Below, piece after piece: positions 1 to 10,004 of a stretch of 64,000 nucleotides of DNA (positions are counted from its first letter, which is position 1; the number at the start of each line of letters is the position of its first letter). Both the position numbers and the translations under genes were made by a program. The notes below the pieces were generated by a model. That model searched no databases, was not told the DNA's origin, and was given only the letters and a program-made list of their open reading frames with translations. Source of the stretch: Lycium barbarum (taxonomy: Eukaryota > Streptophyta > Magnoliopsida > Solanales > Solanaceae); contig NC_083338.1 of assembly GCF_019175385.1 (NCBI RefSeq), positions 95,873,777 through 95,937,776 on the forward strand. Reading direction: 5' to 3'.

Positions 1-459
1 ACAATCCAAAGTGTTGTTGAAAGTTCTTCGAAGATTCAACACATCAACATCAGTCCATCCTTCATTCGAGAAAGACGTTACATTGGCCCTCGAATGAAGA
101 TGAGTAACACAGAGATTAGAATCAAGAGATGCATCCAGAGTTGTACACACAAAAATATCAATAAAATGATTTTCTCTCATATTTATTTTGTAATTGCAGC
201 TATTTATTTTTTGCTAACAAAAATTTTCACGAATAACTATACTAACTTGTTTGAAATTCTTGAAGTGGAAATAGACTAACAAGTAGGGTGGACATTCTTC
301 TATTAAAATCGCAAAATTTGATCGTACCAAATTCTTTTCTCGGGTTTGATTTTTCAATTTTGCATATTTTTCAACTTTCCTGATGTTTTACAAGTTTAGT
401 TCAATTTTGTTTTTTCAATAAAAAAAAGTTTGATTAAGCGGAAAAATCGAAATTCATAA
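1..459. other. AT-rich intergenic DNA, no gene seen
   Basis: I see no supported gene here. A perfect 10-bp inverted repeat (TTCATTCGAG at 61-70, CTCGAATGAA at 89-98) encloses an 18-nt loop. It resembles stem-loops found just upstream of LTR polypurine tracts, but no LTR follows, so its origin is open. The 61-codon frame at 94-279 has no recognisable domain. The last nine bases (451-459, AATTCATAA) are the left target duplication of the next element. Confidence 0.6.
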
Positions 460-1250
460 GGGCAATTCGCATCCCTTCTTTAGGGGTGGTCTTTAAATTT
501 TGCCCCTCAAATTGCTGGTCTTTAAATTTTGCCTTTCGCCTAAAATTCATGGGTTCCGGGTTTGAACCCCCGCTCAGTCAAAAATTTAAAAACAATTCAC
601 AAGGCAGAGTTTGAGTTTTGCTCTGCGGCCCCCCGGCAGACTTTTAGTTATGCTTAACTAAAAGTTTGCCGGAGGGGGTAAACTTTGCCTTGAGGCATAT
701 ATTTTTTTTTTTTTTTTTTTTTACTTTTCAAGGAAAACTTTTAGTTATGCCTTAAGGAAAAGTTTCATTTTATGGGGCATACTTTTAGTTATGCCTTAAC
801 TAAAAATGTGCCCCATAAGACATAACTAAAAGTATGCCCCATAAGGCGGAACATTTTCTTAAGGAATAACTAAAAGTTTGCCTTAAGGAAAAGTTCTGCC
901 TTATGGGGCATACTTTTTTGTTGTGTCTTAACTAAAAGTCTGCCCCATAAGGCATAACTAAACTATATCTTAAGGAAAAGTTCTGCCTTATGGGGAAAAC
1001 TTTTAGTTATGTCGGATCCGGCATAACTTTAGTTTTTCCTTAAGGAGTGTATGCCGGATCTGGCATACACTCCCTCGAACCTTGTCTTGCGAAATTATTT
1101 TTTTATTTTATGCCTGAGCGGGGGGTTCGAACCAAGAACCTCAGGTATTCGCCCACCTTTTCAAGCGAAAGGCAAAACTTAAAGACCACAAATATGAGGG
1201 ACAAAATTTAAAGACCACCCCAAAAGAAGGCCAATCCGCGCAAAAAAATG
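460..1250. mobile_element. Fold-back MITE (Mutator-like), 791 bp, 9-bp target duplication
   Basis: AATTCATAA at 451-459 is repeated exactly at 1251-1259. Between the copies lies a long imperfect inverted repeat. The left arm reads 'ggtctttaaattttgcc...tttcgcc', and its reverse complement occurs at about 1150-1230 ('aggcaaaacttaaagacc'). The element begins GGGCAATTCGCA and ends CGCAAAAAAATG. It has no coding capacity. A 9-bp duplication with long terminal inverted repeats is typical of Mutator-like non-autonomous elements. The element at 3898-4398 has the same end structure (starts GGGTCATTTGCA, ends ACAAAAAAAATG) and belongs to the same family. Confidence 0.85.
620..1070. repeat. Internal array of short inverted repeats
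   Basis: The interior of the 460-1250 element is built from many direct and inverted copies of a motif such as 'ggcataactaaaagt' and its complement 'acttttagttatgcc', interspersed with 'cttaaggaaaagtt' and 'ccttatgggg'. A poly-T tract lies at about 701-722. The array could fold into several alternative hairpins. It is non-coding. Confidence 0.75.
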
Positions 1251-1387
1251 AATTCATAATGCATCAACAATATTTTCTGTAGCCCGCCAAACCAAGTCCA
1301 ACAATAAGCCCAAATCCCAAATCCACTACCCAAATTTGTCTAAAACTTCTCAAACTCATTGTATCTCCGATAATGCAAGTATGTGAC

Positions 1388-2182
1388 CAGTGTTTTCAAA
1401 GGCGTTTTCGGAGCGAGTTTCGGGGCGAGTGTCGGGATGGGGTGTACCAAAAACGTTTCGGGGCGCAAATTGAAGGTATAGATCCATAGGGCGTACGCCC
1501 CAGAATTTGAGGCGTAAGTCCCGAGCGCAAAAGCGTAAGCCCTGAGCGTTAAATTTAATTTTTATTGTTTTAAAATTATTTTTGCTATAGATTATGATTT
1601 TTATTATTAGTGTAATGATATTTATACTTCATGTTTTCGTGTTATAGTGATTTTTCTAAAATATATAAATAAAAAATAAAACTCTCATAGAAAATAACAT
1701 TGTCATAAATAATTTATTTAGATGATTATGTCTGAAATTGATAGGATAGAATTTCATAGCACTATGTTCTTGAAGAAATTTACCATTTTTTGCCATGGCT
1801 CTTACAGTTTTAACCTTTCTCCTTCTTTGAAATATACAAATAAAAATCACTGCAAATATTAGTTGAGAGTGGGAAGGGCTAATAGATGTGGAGATTGATA
1901 ACGAAGTGAATGAAGATTTCATTTTTAAACATTATCTAGGCTATTATTGTTACCTTTCTCAAGTAATAATTGTAATAAATTTTTGTATATAATTGGTGCT
2001 TTATTTGAATTTATTTGCAGAATTTTAATGAAAATTTTACTTTTGTTTATTTTTTAGTAATAAAATTATAAAATTGAAGATATATAAGACATACGCCCCA
2101 TAGATCCATGGGACTTACGCCCCGTGTCTCGGGCTTACGCCTCATCCCGTACTGTGTAAAACGCCTCGCCTCTTAAAACATT
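1388..2182. mobile_element. Fold-back MITE, 795 bp, 9-bp target duplication
   Basis: GTATGTGAC at 1379-1387 is repeated exactly at 2183-2191. The left end (CAGTGTTTTCAAAGGCG) and the reverse complement of the right end (AATGTTTTAAGAGGCG) match. The similarity extends inward through a GC-rich section that includes 'ggggcgta' and 'atagatccat' blocks on both sides. The centre is AT-rich and has no meaningful ORF; the 88-codon minus frame at 1656-1922 shows no domain. The 9-bp duplication and long terminal inverted repeats suggest a Mutator-derived element of a different family from 460-1250. Confidence 0.85.
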
Positions 2183-2191
2183 GTATGTGAC

Positions 2192-2722
2192 TACCATGAA
2201 ATGCCTAATTCAACATGGTAATCACTTAGCACATCTATATTATCTCTATTCTTTATCCTACCTAAACAATTAAAGAGAGAGAGAGAGAACTGCAAAAACA
2301 CATTTTCTAAGGAATTCTGTGTGCTTGGACAAGAAAAAAACAATTCTCTGAGTGTCTGTTATTTGAAATTATTTATAAGAAAAATAAATTAAAGCTCAAG
2401 GTTTTGAGAAATATCAAAATAGGTAGATAGTGGCGGGTAAGCGTTTCAGCAAAACTTGAAAAAACTAATCGAATTAATCGAAACAAAATTAACTCTAAAA
2501 GAGGAGGATTAAAATTTAGGAAAAGGACAAAAATTACCCTCTGACTATGCTAATTAATCTAATTAGACAAGAATTATTGGTTTAAGATTTAACCATTGGC
2601 TAATAAGGTTAGAAGTGGTCCAATTTTTAGACAGTGAAAACATTTTTTACCCCAAAAGATAACAGAGGAAAAAATGCTCTTGTTTCGATAGTTGAAGGGT
2701 AATTTTCCTTTCAATATATTTC
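2192..2722. other. Intergenic DNA, no gene seen
   Basis: AT-rich sequence with a short (GA)n run near 2274-2288. No reading frame or repeat that I recognise. Confidence 0.5.
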
Positions 2723-2756
2723 GGAGGCAGCGGGGATTCAAAATCCCCTGGGAGTA
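2723..2756 (+). pseudogene. trnE-UUC: trnE-UUC fragment (plastid origin)
   Basis: Only the 3' half, from GGAGGCAGCGGGGATTC to the acceptor end, is kept. The T-arm side is changed and the 5' half is missing, so no functional tRNA can form. It is followed directly by the plastid trnE-trnY spacer, which supports a plastid rather than nuclear tRNA origin. Confidence 0.8.
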
Positions 2757-2815
2757 GGGTACTATGAAAGGAAGTTGATCATGGATTATCAATAAGTCTA
2801 AAATTGATTCTTTCT

Positions 2816-2866
2816 GAATCGATGTCCGAGCGGTTAATGGAGACGAACTGTAAATTTGTTGGCAAT
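2816..2866 (+). pseudogene. trnY-GUA: trnY-GUA fragment (plastid origin)
   Basis: It starts at the acceptor stem (GAATCGATGTCCGAGCGG) and runs through the D-arm and the anticodon loop (ACTGTAAATTT, GUA anticodon still readable) to GGCAAT, where the similarity ends. The variable loop, T-arm and 3' acceptor are missing. Several acceptor and D-stem bases are changed by transitions. Not functional. Confidence 0.85.
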
Positions 2867-3091
2867 GGCTTGATTTCTCTTTTGATTCACAATTTCATAT
2901 ACCACTCATACTATATATGATTACTTTAAATAATTTGATTTACTAAAATAAATTATTACCCTGTCTAGAGGTGAATTTAAGATTTGAAGTTTATGGTTCG
3001 TACAATGATTTTCAGTTAATACTAAACCAGAGTTGGAAATCAAATCGAATAAATCGACTTCCACCCCTAAATTAGAGTGATATCATAATAT

Positions 3092-3786
3092 AGGGAAAAC
3101 ATCACTGAATACCCTTAAAAATTAAAATATTTACCCGCCCATGCCCCTTCCCAAACTATTTTTGCTTCTACCTCCACCGGTTGAAAATTTTTACCCGACA
3201 TACCCCTCGGGCAAAATTCTTCCTCCGTGATACCATCGCAGTATATTTATATATCACGATGGTATCATGGAGGACTAAGAGAAGGACTGAAACAGTCCTC
3301 TATGATACCATCTCAGTATATTTATATACCATGATGGTACCATGGTCCTGAGGAGTGTCTTATTGAAGGACTGAAGCAGTCCTTCATGATACCATCACGG
3401 TGTATGTATAAAAGACGATGGTATCCTAGAGGTTTTTTTCGAGAAAAGTGTGTCATTTTTTATAAATGAACATGATCATTCATAATACCGTCTCTGTGTA
3501 TTTATATACCACGACGGCATCATGGAGGACTAAGAAAAGAACTGGAGCATCTTCCATGATATCATCTCAGTATATTTATATACCATGATGGTATCATGGA
3601 GGACTAAGAGAAGGACTGAAGCATCTTCCGTGATACTATCTCAATATATGTTGATATACCATATTGGTATCATAACTGGGGGGCATCTCGGATAAATATT
3701 TTTAAGTTTTTTTGAAAATACGAAAGTAATGAGGATATAAACAAATAATATTTTTTATTTGAGGGGACATGCGTGATCTTTTCCCT
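3092..3786. mobile_element. Probable fold-back element with degenerate terminal inverted repeats
   Basis: AGGGAAAACATCAC at 3092 is matched by the reverse complement AGGGAAAAGATCAC at 3773-3786. Weaker similarity continues inward for roughly 50 nt. I could not find a flanking target duplication, so the limits are approximate. The interior is occupied by a series of palindromic units (3229-3672). The minus frame at 3670-3885 crosses the right end and is not a gene. Confidence 0.55.
3229..3672. repeat. Six imperfect palindromic units in tandem
   Basis: Units near 3229, 3303, 3388, 3483, 3557 and 3630 each have the form GATACCATC, about 20 nt of AT-rich loop (cagtatatttatatacc), then GATGGTATC. 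They are separated by a repeated linker (gaggactaagagaaggactgaag). Each unit can form a hairpin with a stem of about 9-16 bp. Confidence 0.8.
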
Positions 3787-3897
3787 ATTTTTTTCGTCTT
3801 TCTTAATGAATGAGAAAGGCCAAACCCTGGATGAATCCAAATGTGAAGGGCTGTAGGCTATAGGTAACGATACAGAAAGCAACAAGCCAATTTGTAT

Positions 3898-4398
3898 GGG
3901 TCATTTGCACCATTGTCCTTCAAAGGCACTGGTCTTTAATTTTTGTCCTTCGCCTAATATCCCGAGGTCCTAGATCTAAATTCCGGCTCAATTAAAAAAA
4001 AAAAAATCACAAGGCAGAGTTTCGTAGCAAAATTAAGCTTATTCGGACAAAGATTAAGTCTCAAGGCAGATTTTTGTAAAATTTCAACTTAATAAAACAA
4101 AAAACAAAATTGTCTTAATGCAAACTTCTACCTTCAAGTATAAGACAAAACTTTATCTTAAGGTAGAGTTTTGTCATGCCTGAAGGCAAAACTCTACTTT
4201 AATGCAAAGTTTAGCAAAACTCTGCCTTGCGAATCCAAACTCTACCTTGCGATTTTTTTTTTTTAATTTTTGACTAAGCAGGAGTTCGAACCCGAAGCCA
4301 AAGGGTTTTTAGCGAAGCACAAAAATTAAAGATTACCAATCTGAGGGCCTAAAATTAAAGACAAGTGCCTTTGAATGACATTCCACACAAAAAAAATG
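3898..4398. mobile_element. Fold-back MITE, 501 bp, same family as 460-1250
   Basis: AATTTGTAT at 3889-3897 is repeated exactly at 4399-4407. The left arm (caaaggcactggtctttaat) pairs with the right arm near 4340-4380 (attaaagacaagtgcctttg). The interior has repeated 'aaggcagagtttt'-like blocks. The termini match those of the 460-1250 element. No coding capacity. Confidence 0.85.
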
Positions 4399-4567
4399 AA
4401 TTTGTATTGATATTTGTTTTGGGTTGGACTCCTTGAGGCCTACTTTATTACCGTAGGCCCCGAAAGGCCTCTGGAAGATCATTCAAGATTTAGAGAAAGC
4501 CTTACAAATCAAAGCCCAAGTTTAAGCCCACCAAGAGAACAACGAAATTGCAATGGAATTACAGTAA

Positions 4568-4830
4568 GAGCCCGTTTGGATTGGCTTACAGCTTAAAGCT
4601 GTTTGCAGCTTATAAGCTGAAAAAAATAAGTTGGGGTAGTCCAACTTATTTTTTTTGGCTTATAAGCTGTTTTCAGCTTATAAGCTGCTTTAGATAAACT
4701 AAGTCAAATGAGTCCAATTATTTTTTTGAGCTTATTTTAAGCATAAAATGACTTTAAGCTGGCCAGCCAAACACTCAAAAAAGCTGAAAACAGCTTATAA
4801 GCCAACTTATAAGCCAATCCAAACGGGCTC
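4568..4830. mobile_element. Tourist-like MITE (PIF/Harbinger type), 263 bp
   Basis: A near-perfect terminal inverted repeat (GAGCCCGTTTGGATTGGCTT at the left, its complement at 4811-4830) is flanked by TAA on both sides (4565-4567, 4831-4833). TWA duplications with a G(A/G)GCC-type end are the mark of Tourist/PIF-Harbinger MITEs. The interior is made of inverted 'cagcttataagctg' blocks and is non-coding. The frame at 4414-4596 runs into the left end and is not a gene. Confidence 0.85.
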
Positions 4831-4833
4831 TAA

Positions 4834-5374
4834 GTAGTGATAGCTGATAACGCGAGCTAACCACTTTCAACATTGCAATTTAAAAATAATCAGTATCCTG
4901 GAGTTTCAACTGTTACAAGTGAAATTTCATGATGCTATTTTGAAATTTTATTCATAAAATTAAAATTTCATGTCAATGATTATTTTTCAATCACAAAAGT
5001 TAAAAAGTGGTTATTCGTAAAAAATATCCAATTAGTACTTTAGTAGTCCTCTACCCTTTTCCCAATTCTTTTTTCAATTACATTGAGGATATGAGAAAGG
5101 GCACACGGGAGAGAGAACTGAACGTAGACTTATCAGATGAGAGAGCGTTTCTCGGTATCACATTCACTCGGAGGTGGAATTACGATTTTCTGCTTATGAA
5201 CTCTGAACCACAATTATATGTTTTTGCTTATTGAATTTTGAATATATAATTTATATATATATGATATGAAATTTTTAATACAAATTAATACTAGATTTAG
5301 CTATATAATTCTACCGAAATCACAGTTTTAATGTTGGCTCACCCTGCATTCACTAAACTATTAGCCTTGGTGCT
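4834..5374. other. Intergenic DNA, no gene seen
   Basis: No recognised repeat or domain. The 75-codon frame at 5007-5234 has no homology that I can recognise. Confidence 0.5.
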
Positions 5375-5696
5375 TGTTATGGAATAGAAGAAACTAAAGA
5401 GAAAATTGAAGAGAGAATAAATTATAACTCTCTGTATTGATTCTTGAATTGTTTCTTGTCTTGAAAAATAAAAGACTACATATCTATTTATAGAGAAATA
5501 AAGAGAATAAAATAAAAAGAAAATATATTATTTTCCTTATAGATACTAAACTAAAAGGAAAATAAATATTCTATAATTAATGTACTAATTAGATTTAGAA
5601 GGAAACTAAATGTTCTATAATATTCCTAGCTAAAAAGGAAGTAAATATTTCTATCACTAGTTAAATCATAAAGTGGAAGGAAAGTAAATTTTAACA
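5375..5696 (-). repeat. 3' LTR of the Copia element
   Basis: TG...CA termini. It closely matches 7220-7530, with scattered substitutions and short indels. A few purine-rich bases (minus-strand TTGAGTGGAATG) next to it mark a weak polypurine tract. Confidence 0.85.
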
Positions 5697-5959
5697 TTCC
5701 ACTCAAACTCAAGTTGGTGTATCCAATTTGAGTTTGAAGACTTGAATGTTCTAAAAAAACGCACTCTTTCTTGCTTCCATTGCGGCAATCTAAAAGATTT
5801 GATCTCCCTCATCTTCTGTTTCTACCAGTAATGCTTGTGAATTGTCTTGGGTGTCTTTGAACTTGCACACTTTTGTAACATGAAATGTTTGTTTGCGATT
5901 TCCACATATTGCATCTGATCTCCACCACAAATTTTTTCTAAGTGTGTTTTCTTTTTGCA

Positions 5960-6186
5960 ATATGTTGGAATTAAATCAAGATTACTAATTCAAAGTTGTT
6001 TAGGATTGGTTTTTAGTATTTATTTAATTCATATCTAGTTAGGATTTATTTGTCTAGTTTATATTGAAATGAGTTTTCTAGTCCTAGTCTATGTTGGTTT
6101 TCTAGTATTATAAATAGGGATGCTATGTCACATATTTTATTGTAGTGAGATTCAAGAGTTTTTGAGTTATTAAGTAAAGTCTCCTA
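5960..6186 (+). other. LTR-like promoter fragment inserted in the Copia gag region (tentative)
   Basis: Recognisable gag text stops on both sides of this stretch. It begins TGTTGGAATTAA in the plus orientation and contains a TATA-like TATAAATAG at about 6109-6117, about 70 nt before a pyrimidine-rich segment. That is how a small Copia LTR looks. I could not define its right end or a target duplication. Confidence 0.3.
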
Positions 6187-6189
6187 CCT

Positions 6190-6972
6190 TATTTCTCTAG
6201 CTTGATAAATTTCTTCTATATAGCCATTGTTGGGTCTTTCACTTGTGCTAATATTATTCCTTTTGAGTATTTTTATTTCCTTCACAATATTTGCAAGGAG
6301 GATAGTTGACTTTTCCTTTTTGGTGTTTTGCATAAAAAATACCTTCAAGAACTGTATCTTGTCTGAAAGCTCTTCTTTGCTCTTGTGCTTGAAGAACACT
6401 TATTAATTCTACAACGGATATAGTAGAGAGATCTTTAGACTCTTCTAGAGCGGAGATTTTAGACTCAAATCTCTCAGAAATAGTGACAAGAATTTTTTCA
6501 ACTATTCTGTTATCTTTGAAATTCTAGTCAAGTAACCTGATTTTGTTGACAATCTAAACAATTATGTCAGAATACTGAGTGATTGCCTCACCCTCCTGCA
6601 TTCTAAGAGATTCAAAATCTCTTTTCAAATTCAAAATCTGATTTTGTCTGCCTTGTTCACTTCCTTGATACTCCTTTTCAAGTTTTTCCCAAGCTTCTCT
6701 TGTTGTTTCACATGCAATAATTTTAGAAAACATTGAATCAGCAACAGAATTTGAATCACAATTTTGGCTTTGTACTTTTTGGTTTTCTCTTCTGAGTGAG
6801 TTGATTTGGCAGGAGTAGAATTTTCAGGGAGTGGTTCTATGAGTTTATCTTCTTTTACAACGTCCCACAAATCATAAGCTTTAAGATAAGACTTCATTTT
6901 AACTGCCCAAATTTGATAGTTTTCACCAGCGAAGGTTTGTGAGGCATTGAAAGAGAGATTATTGCTTGCCAT
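6190..6972 (-). pseudogene. Copia gag remnant (UBN2/DUF4219-type)
   Basis: Reading minus from the ATG at 6972, the start MASNNLSFNASQTFAGENYQ and the following IWAVKMKSYL are typical of the N-terminus of plant Copia Gag. The frame stays recognisable for about 70 residues and then is lost by frameshift after KKYKAK. Downstream pieces (ELISVLQAQEQRR, then a CxxC of a zinc knuckle near 6270) lie in other frames. Further gag-like text with a second degraded knuckle lies at about 5770-5960, beyond an inserted stretch. Gag normally packages the element RNA; this one is dead. Confidence 0.8.
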
Positions 6973-7204
6973 GATTTAAAATACGGTTGAAAATAGTATG
7001 GTTTAAAAAATTGATTAAAATTGGTATAAAGTAGCCCTACGTTAAAAATAAAAAGCAAGGGTATAAATTGGTTTAAAGTAGTCCTGTGTTAAAAATAAAA
7101 GCAAGGGTTAAAATTGTGTTGAAAATAAGTATGAGTTAAAAGTGGTTGAAAGTAATAGTTCTTCTTCTTCAATTTAATCACAGATCCATTGAGATAAATG
7201 AACC

Positions 7205-7219
7205 TGACGCTAATACCAA
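7205..7219 (-). promoter_or_regulatory. Primer binding site of the Copia element
   Basis: Directly inside the 5' LTR the minus strand reads TTGGTATTAGCGTCAG. It differs slightly from the initiator-methionine tRNA complement TGGTATCAGAGC that plant LTR elements use. The position next to the LTR end supports the call and fixes the element's orientation. Confidence 0.7.
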
Positions 7220-7530
7220 TGTTATGGAATAGAAGAAACAAAAGAGAAAATTGAAGAGAGAATAAACTATAGCTCTTTGTATTGATTCTTGAATTATTTC
7301 TTGTCTTGAAAAATAAAAGACTGCATCTCTATTTATAGAGAAATAAAGAGAATAAAATAAAAATATTTCCTTATAAATATTAAACTAAAAGGAAACTATA
7401 TATTCTATAATTAATGTAGTAACTAGACTTAGAAGAAAACTAAATGTTCTAGAATATTCCTAACTAGAAAGAAAATAAATATTTCTATCACTAATTAAAT
7501 CATAAAGGGAAAGGAAAGTAAATTTTAACA
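7220..7530 (-). repeat. 5' LTR of the Copia element
   Basis: Direct repeat of 5375-5696, with TG...CA ends. On the coding strand it carries AT-rich sequence but no clear TATA box that I can defend. Confidence 0.85.
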
Positions 7531-7625
7531 GTGATTCCTTCCCCAATTTGTTGGTGGCACCCTTTCTTTTTTCTTTTGTCCATTTCAAAAAGATAAAATT
7601 TTCTTTAGTATCTAGAAATTAATTA

Positions 7626-7717
7626 CCTCCAAGGTAGGAATAAAGTCTGCGTACATTATACCCTCTTCAGACTTTACTTGGTTGATTACAATGAGTATGT
7701 TGTTGTTATTGTTGTAT
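7626..7717 (+). mobile_element. TS-type SINE, 3' fragment
   Basis: The sequence AGGTAGGAATAAAGTCTGCG, then 'tacattataccctc', 'cagactttacttg', 'gattacaatgagtatg' and a TTG-repeat tail, match my memory of the 3' end of the TS SINE family of Solanaceae. The 5' tRNA-related half with the A and B boxes is absent. Divergence is considerable, so this is an old, 5'-truncated copy. Confidence 0.75.
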
Positions 7718-8033
7718 TTAAAACTAATTATTTTCTCATTTTACCCAGATTGATTCTAAATATGTTCATTTAAGTCAAGTTTCTGCTTCTATTTTTTTTT
7801 AATATTTTATTCTAACTTATTGATTAAGAATTGAAAGTCTTAATAAATTTAATTAATACAAAATTTCTATATTGACAAAACGTCAAGAAATTTTTTTAAA
7901 AAGAAAAAATACTGAATTTAATTAGACTAATTTAGAGGATAGAGAATATACGGAGTATAAGAAATTTCGCATCTCGATTTTGTTGTATGACCCCTGGATA
8001 CAAAACAAACTGAACTGATGTGATATCTAATTA

Positions 8034-8912
8034 GGGTGAAAATCATTTACCCTTCTCGACTTTGTTTTAAAAATTAAATGCTTTCCTTAATTTTGAACAA
8101 TAAACATTCTCTCCCTTTTATCCTAATTGACTTTCTAAGATTTCTATTTTACCCTTACATTATCGGCCTTTATCTTTTCATTTTACTTTTTAAAATCATG
8201 ATATTTTTTACTTTTTAATCTACGTAACAAATTTTCTATGTAAAAAACAAATATAGTATTTTTTTCAGACGAAAAAAGAAAAGTGAGAAATACTAATTGA
8301 GTATAGAATTTAATGATGTTCTACATAAAATAAATGAGCAGAATAAGAAAATTAATTTTATTTATAATTATCAAAATCTTATTATCATTTTTACAAGTGA
8401 AAATAACAGGCAGTAATAACAACTCTATAAACATATTTCATAGTGGGTAAGACAAAAATAATTAATAGAAATAGGGCATATTTATGACAAATTCCTAAAA
8501 GATTATATATTTATATTGTAAATGAATTTTAAATTATAATTTAGAAAATATTTTTCTATTAACACAAAATTGGTTTATATATATAGACAGTAGAATGTAA
8601 GAGAGAATTCAAACATGCATCTATATACATATAACATACTAATGCATATAATATTAAATTATCAATCATAAAAAGTAACATCGGATTTTGTGGTTCATAA
8701 AAGAATTATTCTACTTATATAATGAATTCAAATCAAAATCTATAAATATCTAGGTTAAAAAATAAATTTTATATAATATAAAAAGGCATTACATAGATGA
8801 AGGATTGAAAATGTCAAGGGTAAAATAGACATTGCATAAGATAAAGTGGGGAGAATGTCTATTGTTCATAATTGAGGGGGAGTTTGATTTTTAAAGCAAA
8901 GTTGAGGGTATC
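8034..8912. mobile_element. Fold-back element with imperfect terminal inverted repeats
   Basis: The left arm (8046-8125: 'acccttctcgactttg', 'gaacaataaacattctc') pairs with the right arm (8825-8912: 'gagaatgtctattgttc', 'caaagttgagggta'). The interior is very AT-rich and non-coding. A Stowaway MITE starts two bases after the right limit and probably inserted into the outermost right end, which would explain why I find no target duplication. Confidence 0.7.
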
Positions 8913-8914
8913 TA

Positions 8915-9153
8915 CTTCCTCCGTCTTAATTTATGTGGTACTTTTTTCTTTTTAATCAATTAAAAAAAGAATGACACATAATTATATTTAATAATAATTT
9001 AACTTTAAATTTATCTTTTTATCCTTAATGAAATGATTTCTAACCACATTAATTTTTATGATTTGTTATACACCACCTTTTTTAAAATTTTCTTTTATTT
9101 TTTAAATTTCGTGTCCCAATCAAATATCTTCATATAAAATGAGACGGAGTGAG
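8915..9153. mobile_element. Stowaway MITE, 239 bp
   Basis: It starts CTTCCTCCGTC and ends GACGGAGTGAG. It is flanked by TA at 8913-8914 and 9154-9155. CTCCCTCCGT-type ends and TA duplication are diagnostic of Tc1/mariner-derived Stowaway elements. AT-rich and non-coding. Confidence 0.85.
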
Positions 9154-9155
9154 TA

Positions 9156-10002
9156 ACACTTAAAAAGTTGAGAGGATACAAAACATTATAAAAAAAAAAA
9201 AAAAAAGAGAGAGAGAGAGAGCGCGCAAGGATAAAAGACAAGACAAAGGTTGTATGTACCCCCAAAAAATGAGAAAATTGACCGCCGAAATTGTATTAGG
9301 ATTGGCTTTTGAAGCCCTTTTGTCCAAATTTGTGTATTTTGGGGACCGCTTTAAACATGCCGTCCAGCTCATCAACCGTCCATGCCTTTACTTATTTCGT
9401 CCTTGTTCCTGAATTATTCACCCCCCCTCCTTTTCCCACATAGTCAAACAAATTTATTACTATTTCATCCATAACTTAATTCCTTGGACTTGTTATAAAT
9501 AACGTTAAGATTATTAGGTGAGTAACTATTTTTAATCGCTTTAACAAAAGAAAGCAAAATAGGAACTCAATTTCAATAGTTCAAGGCAAAGTTCTTGAGA
9601 CTTGCCAAAAGATGTCAAGGTAAAAGGTCATCACAACAATATAATTACGCCCATTTACAATCAAGTTTAAGATTATTGCGAGAAAATAGAGTGAAAGTAG
9701 ATAATTTTACACTCTTAAGATAAGTTACTTACAATGAAGGTAATTAATCACAGCAAATGCAATATTGTAGCTTGAAACTAATCGATTATGAACGGTTATT
9801 TAAATACAAACATTTTTTTGTGCTTTTTGTCGATTTTGTATGTTTTATTTTATCAATTTAATATGAAAAGAGTCATTAGAACTAAAAGAACGTTTACACC
9901 CCAGACAGATAAATGAGCCTTCGGTAAAGAAAATTGTATTGTACTCAGCGTATAATTTAATTAAGCTTTTGTCGTTTATTAGATGAGACTCCAGTTATTT
10001 AC
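9156..10002. other. Intergenic DNA, no gene seen
   Basis: Contains an A-run at 9188-9206 followed by a (GA)n/GCGC stretch to about 9225. The minus frame at 9160-9375 is largely antisense to that low-complexity tract. No domain recognised. Confidence 0.5.
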
Positions 10003-10004
10003 TA

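Larger units (their letters stand above)
2723..2866 (+). other. Plastid-derived insert (NUPT): trnE 3' part, spacer, trnY 5' part
   Basis: The stretch matches, from memory, the plastid trnE-UUC to trnY-GUA region in order and orientation. It holds the 3' half of trnE (2723-2756), the 59-nt intergenic spacer (2757-2815, including 'gaaggaagttgatcatgg'-like sequence) and the first 51 nt of trnY (2816-2866). Both edges stop abruptly inside tRNA genes, so this is a small nuclear insert. Most differences from the remembered plastid sequence are G to A or C to T. Confidence 0.85.
5375..7530 (-). mobile_element. Decayed non-autonomous Copia LTR retrotransposon
   Basis: Two direct repeats of about 320 and 311 bp (5375-5696, 7220-7530) start TGTTATGG and end TTTTAACA on the plus strand. 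On the coding (minus) strand the LTR therefore starts TGTTAAAA and ends CCATAACA. Flanks GTGCT (5370-5374) and GTGAT (7531-7535) differ at one of five bases, which fits an old 5-bp duplication. The internal 1.5 kb holds only gag remnants, so pol is missing. The element is also interrupted by a promoter-like fragment near 5960-6186. Confidence 0.88.

Noticed and set aside
94..279. 61-codon plus-strand frame
   Set aside because: No domain, AT-rich composition, no promoter or neighbour to support it.
6184..6399. 71-codon minus frame
   Set aside because: A broken, out-of-frame piece of the Copia gag already described.
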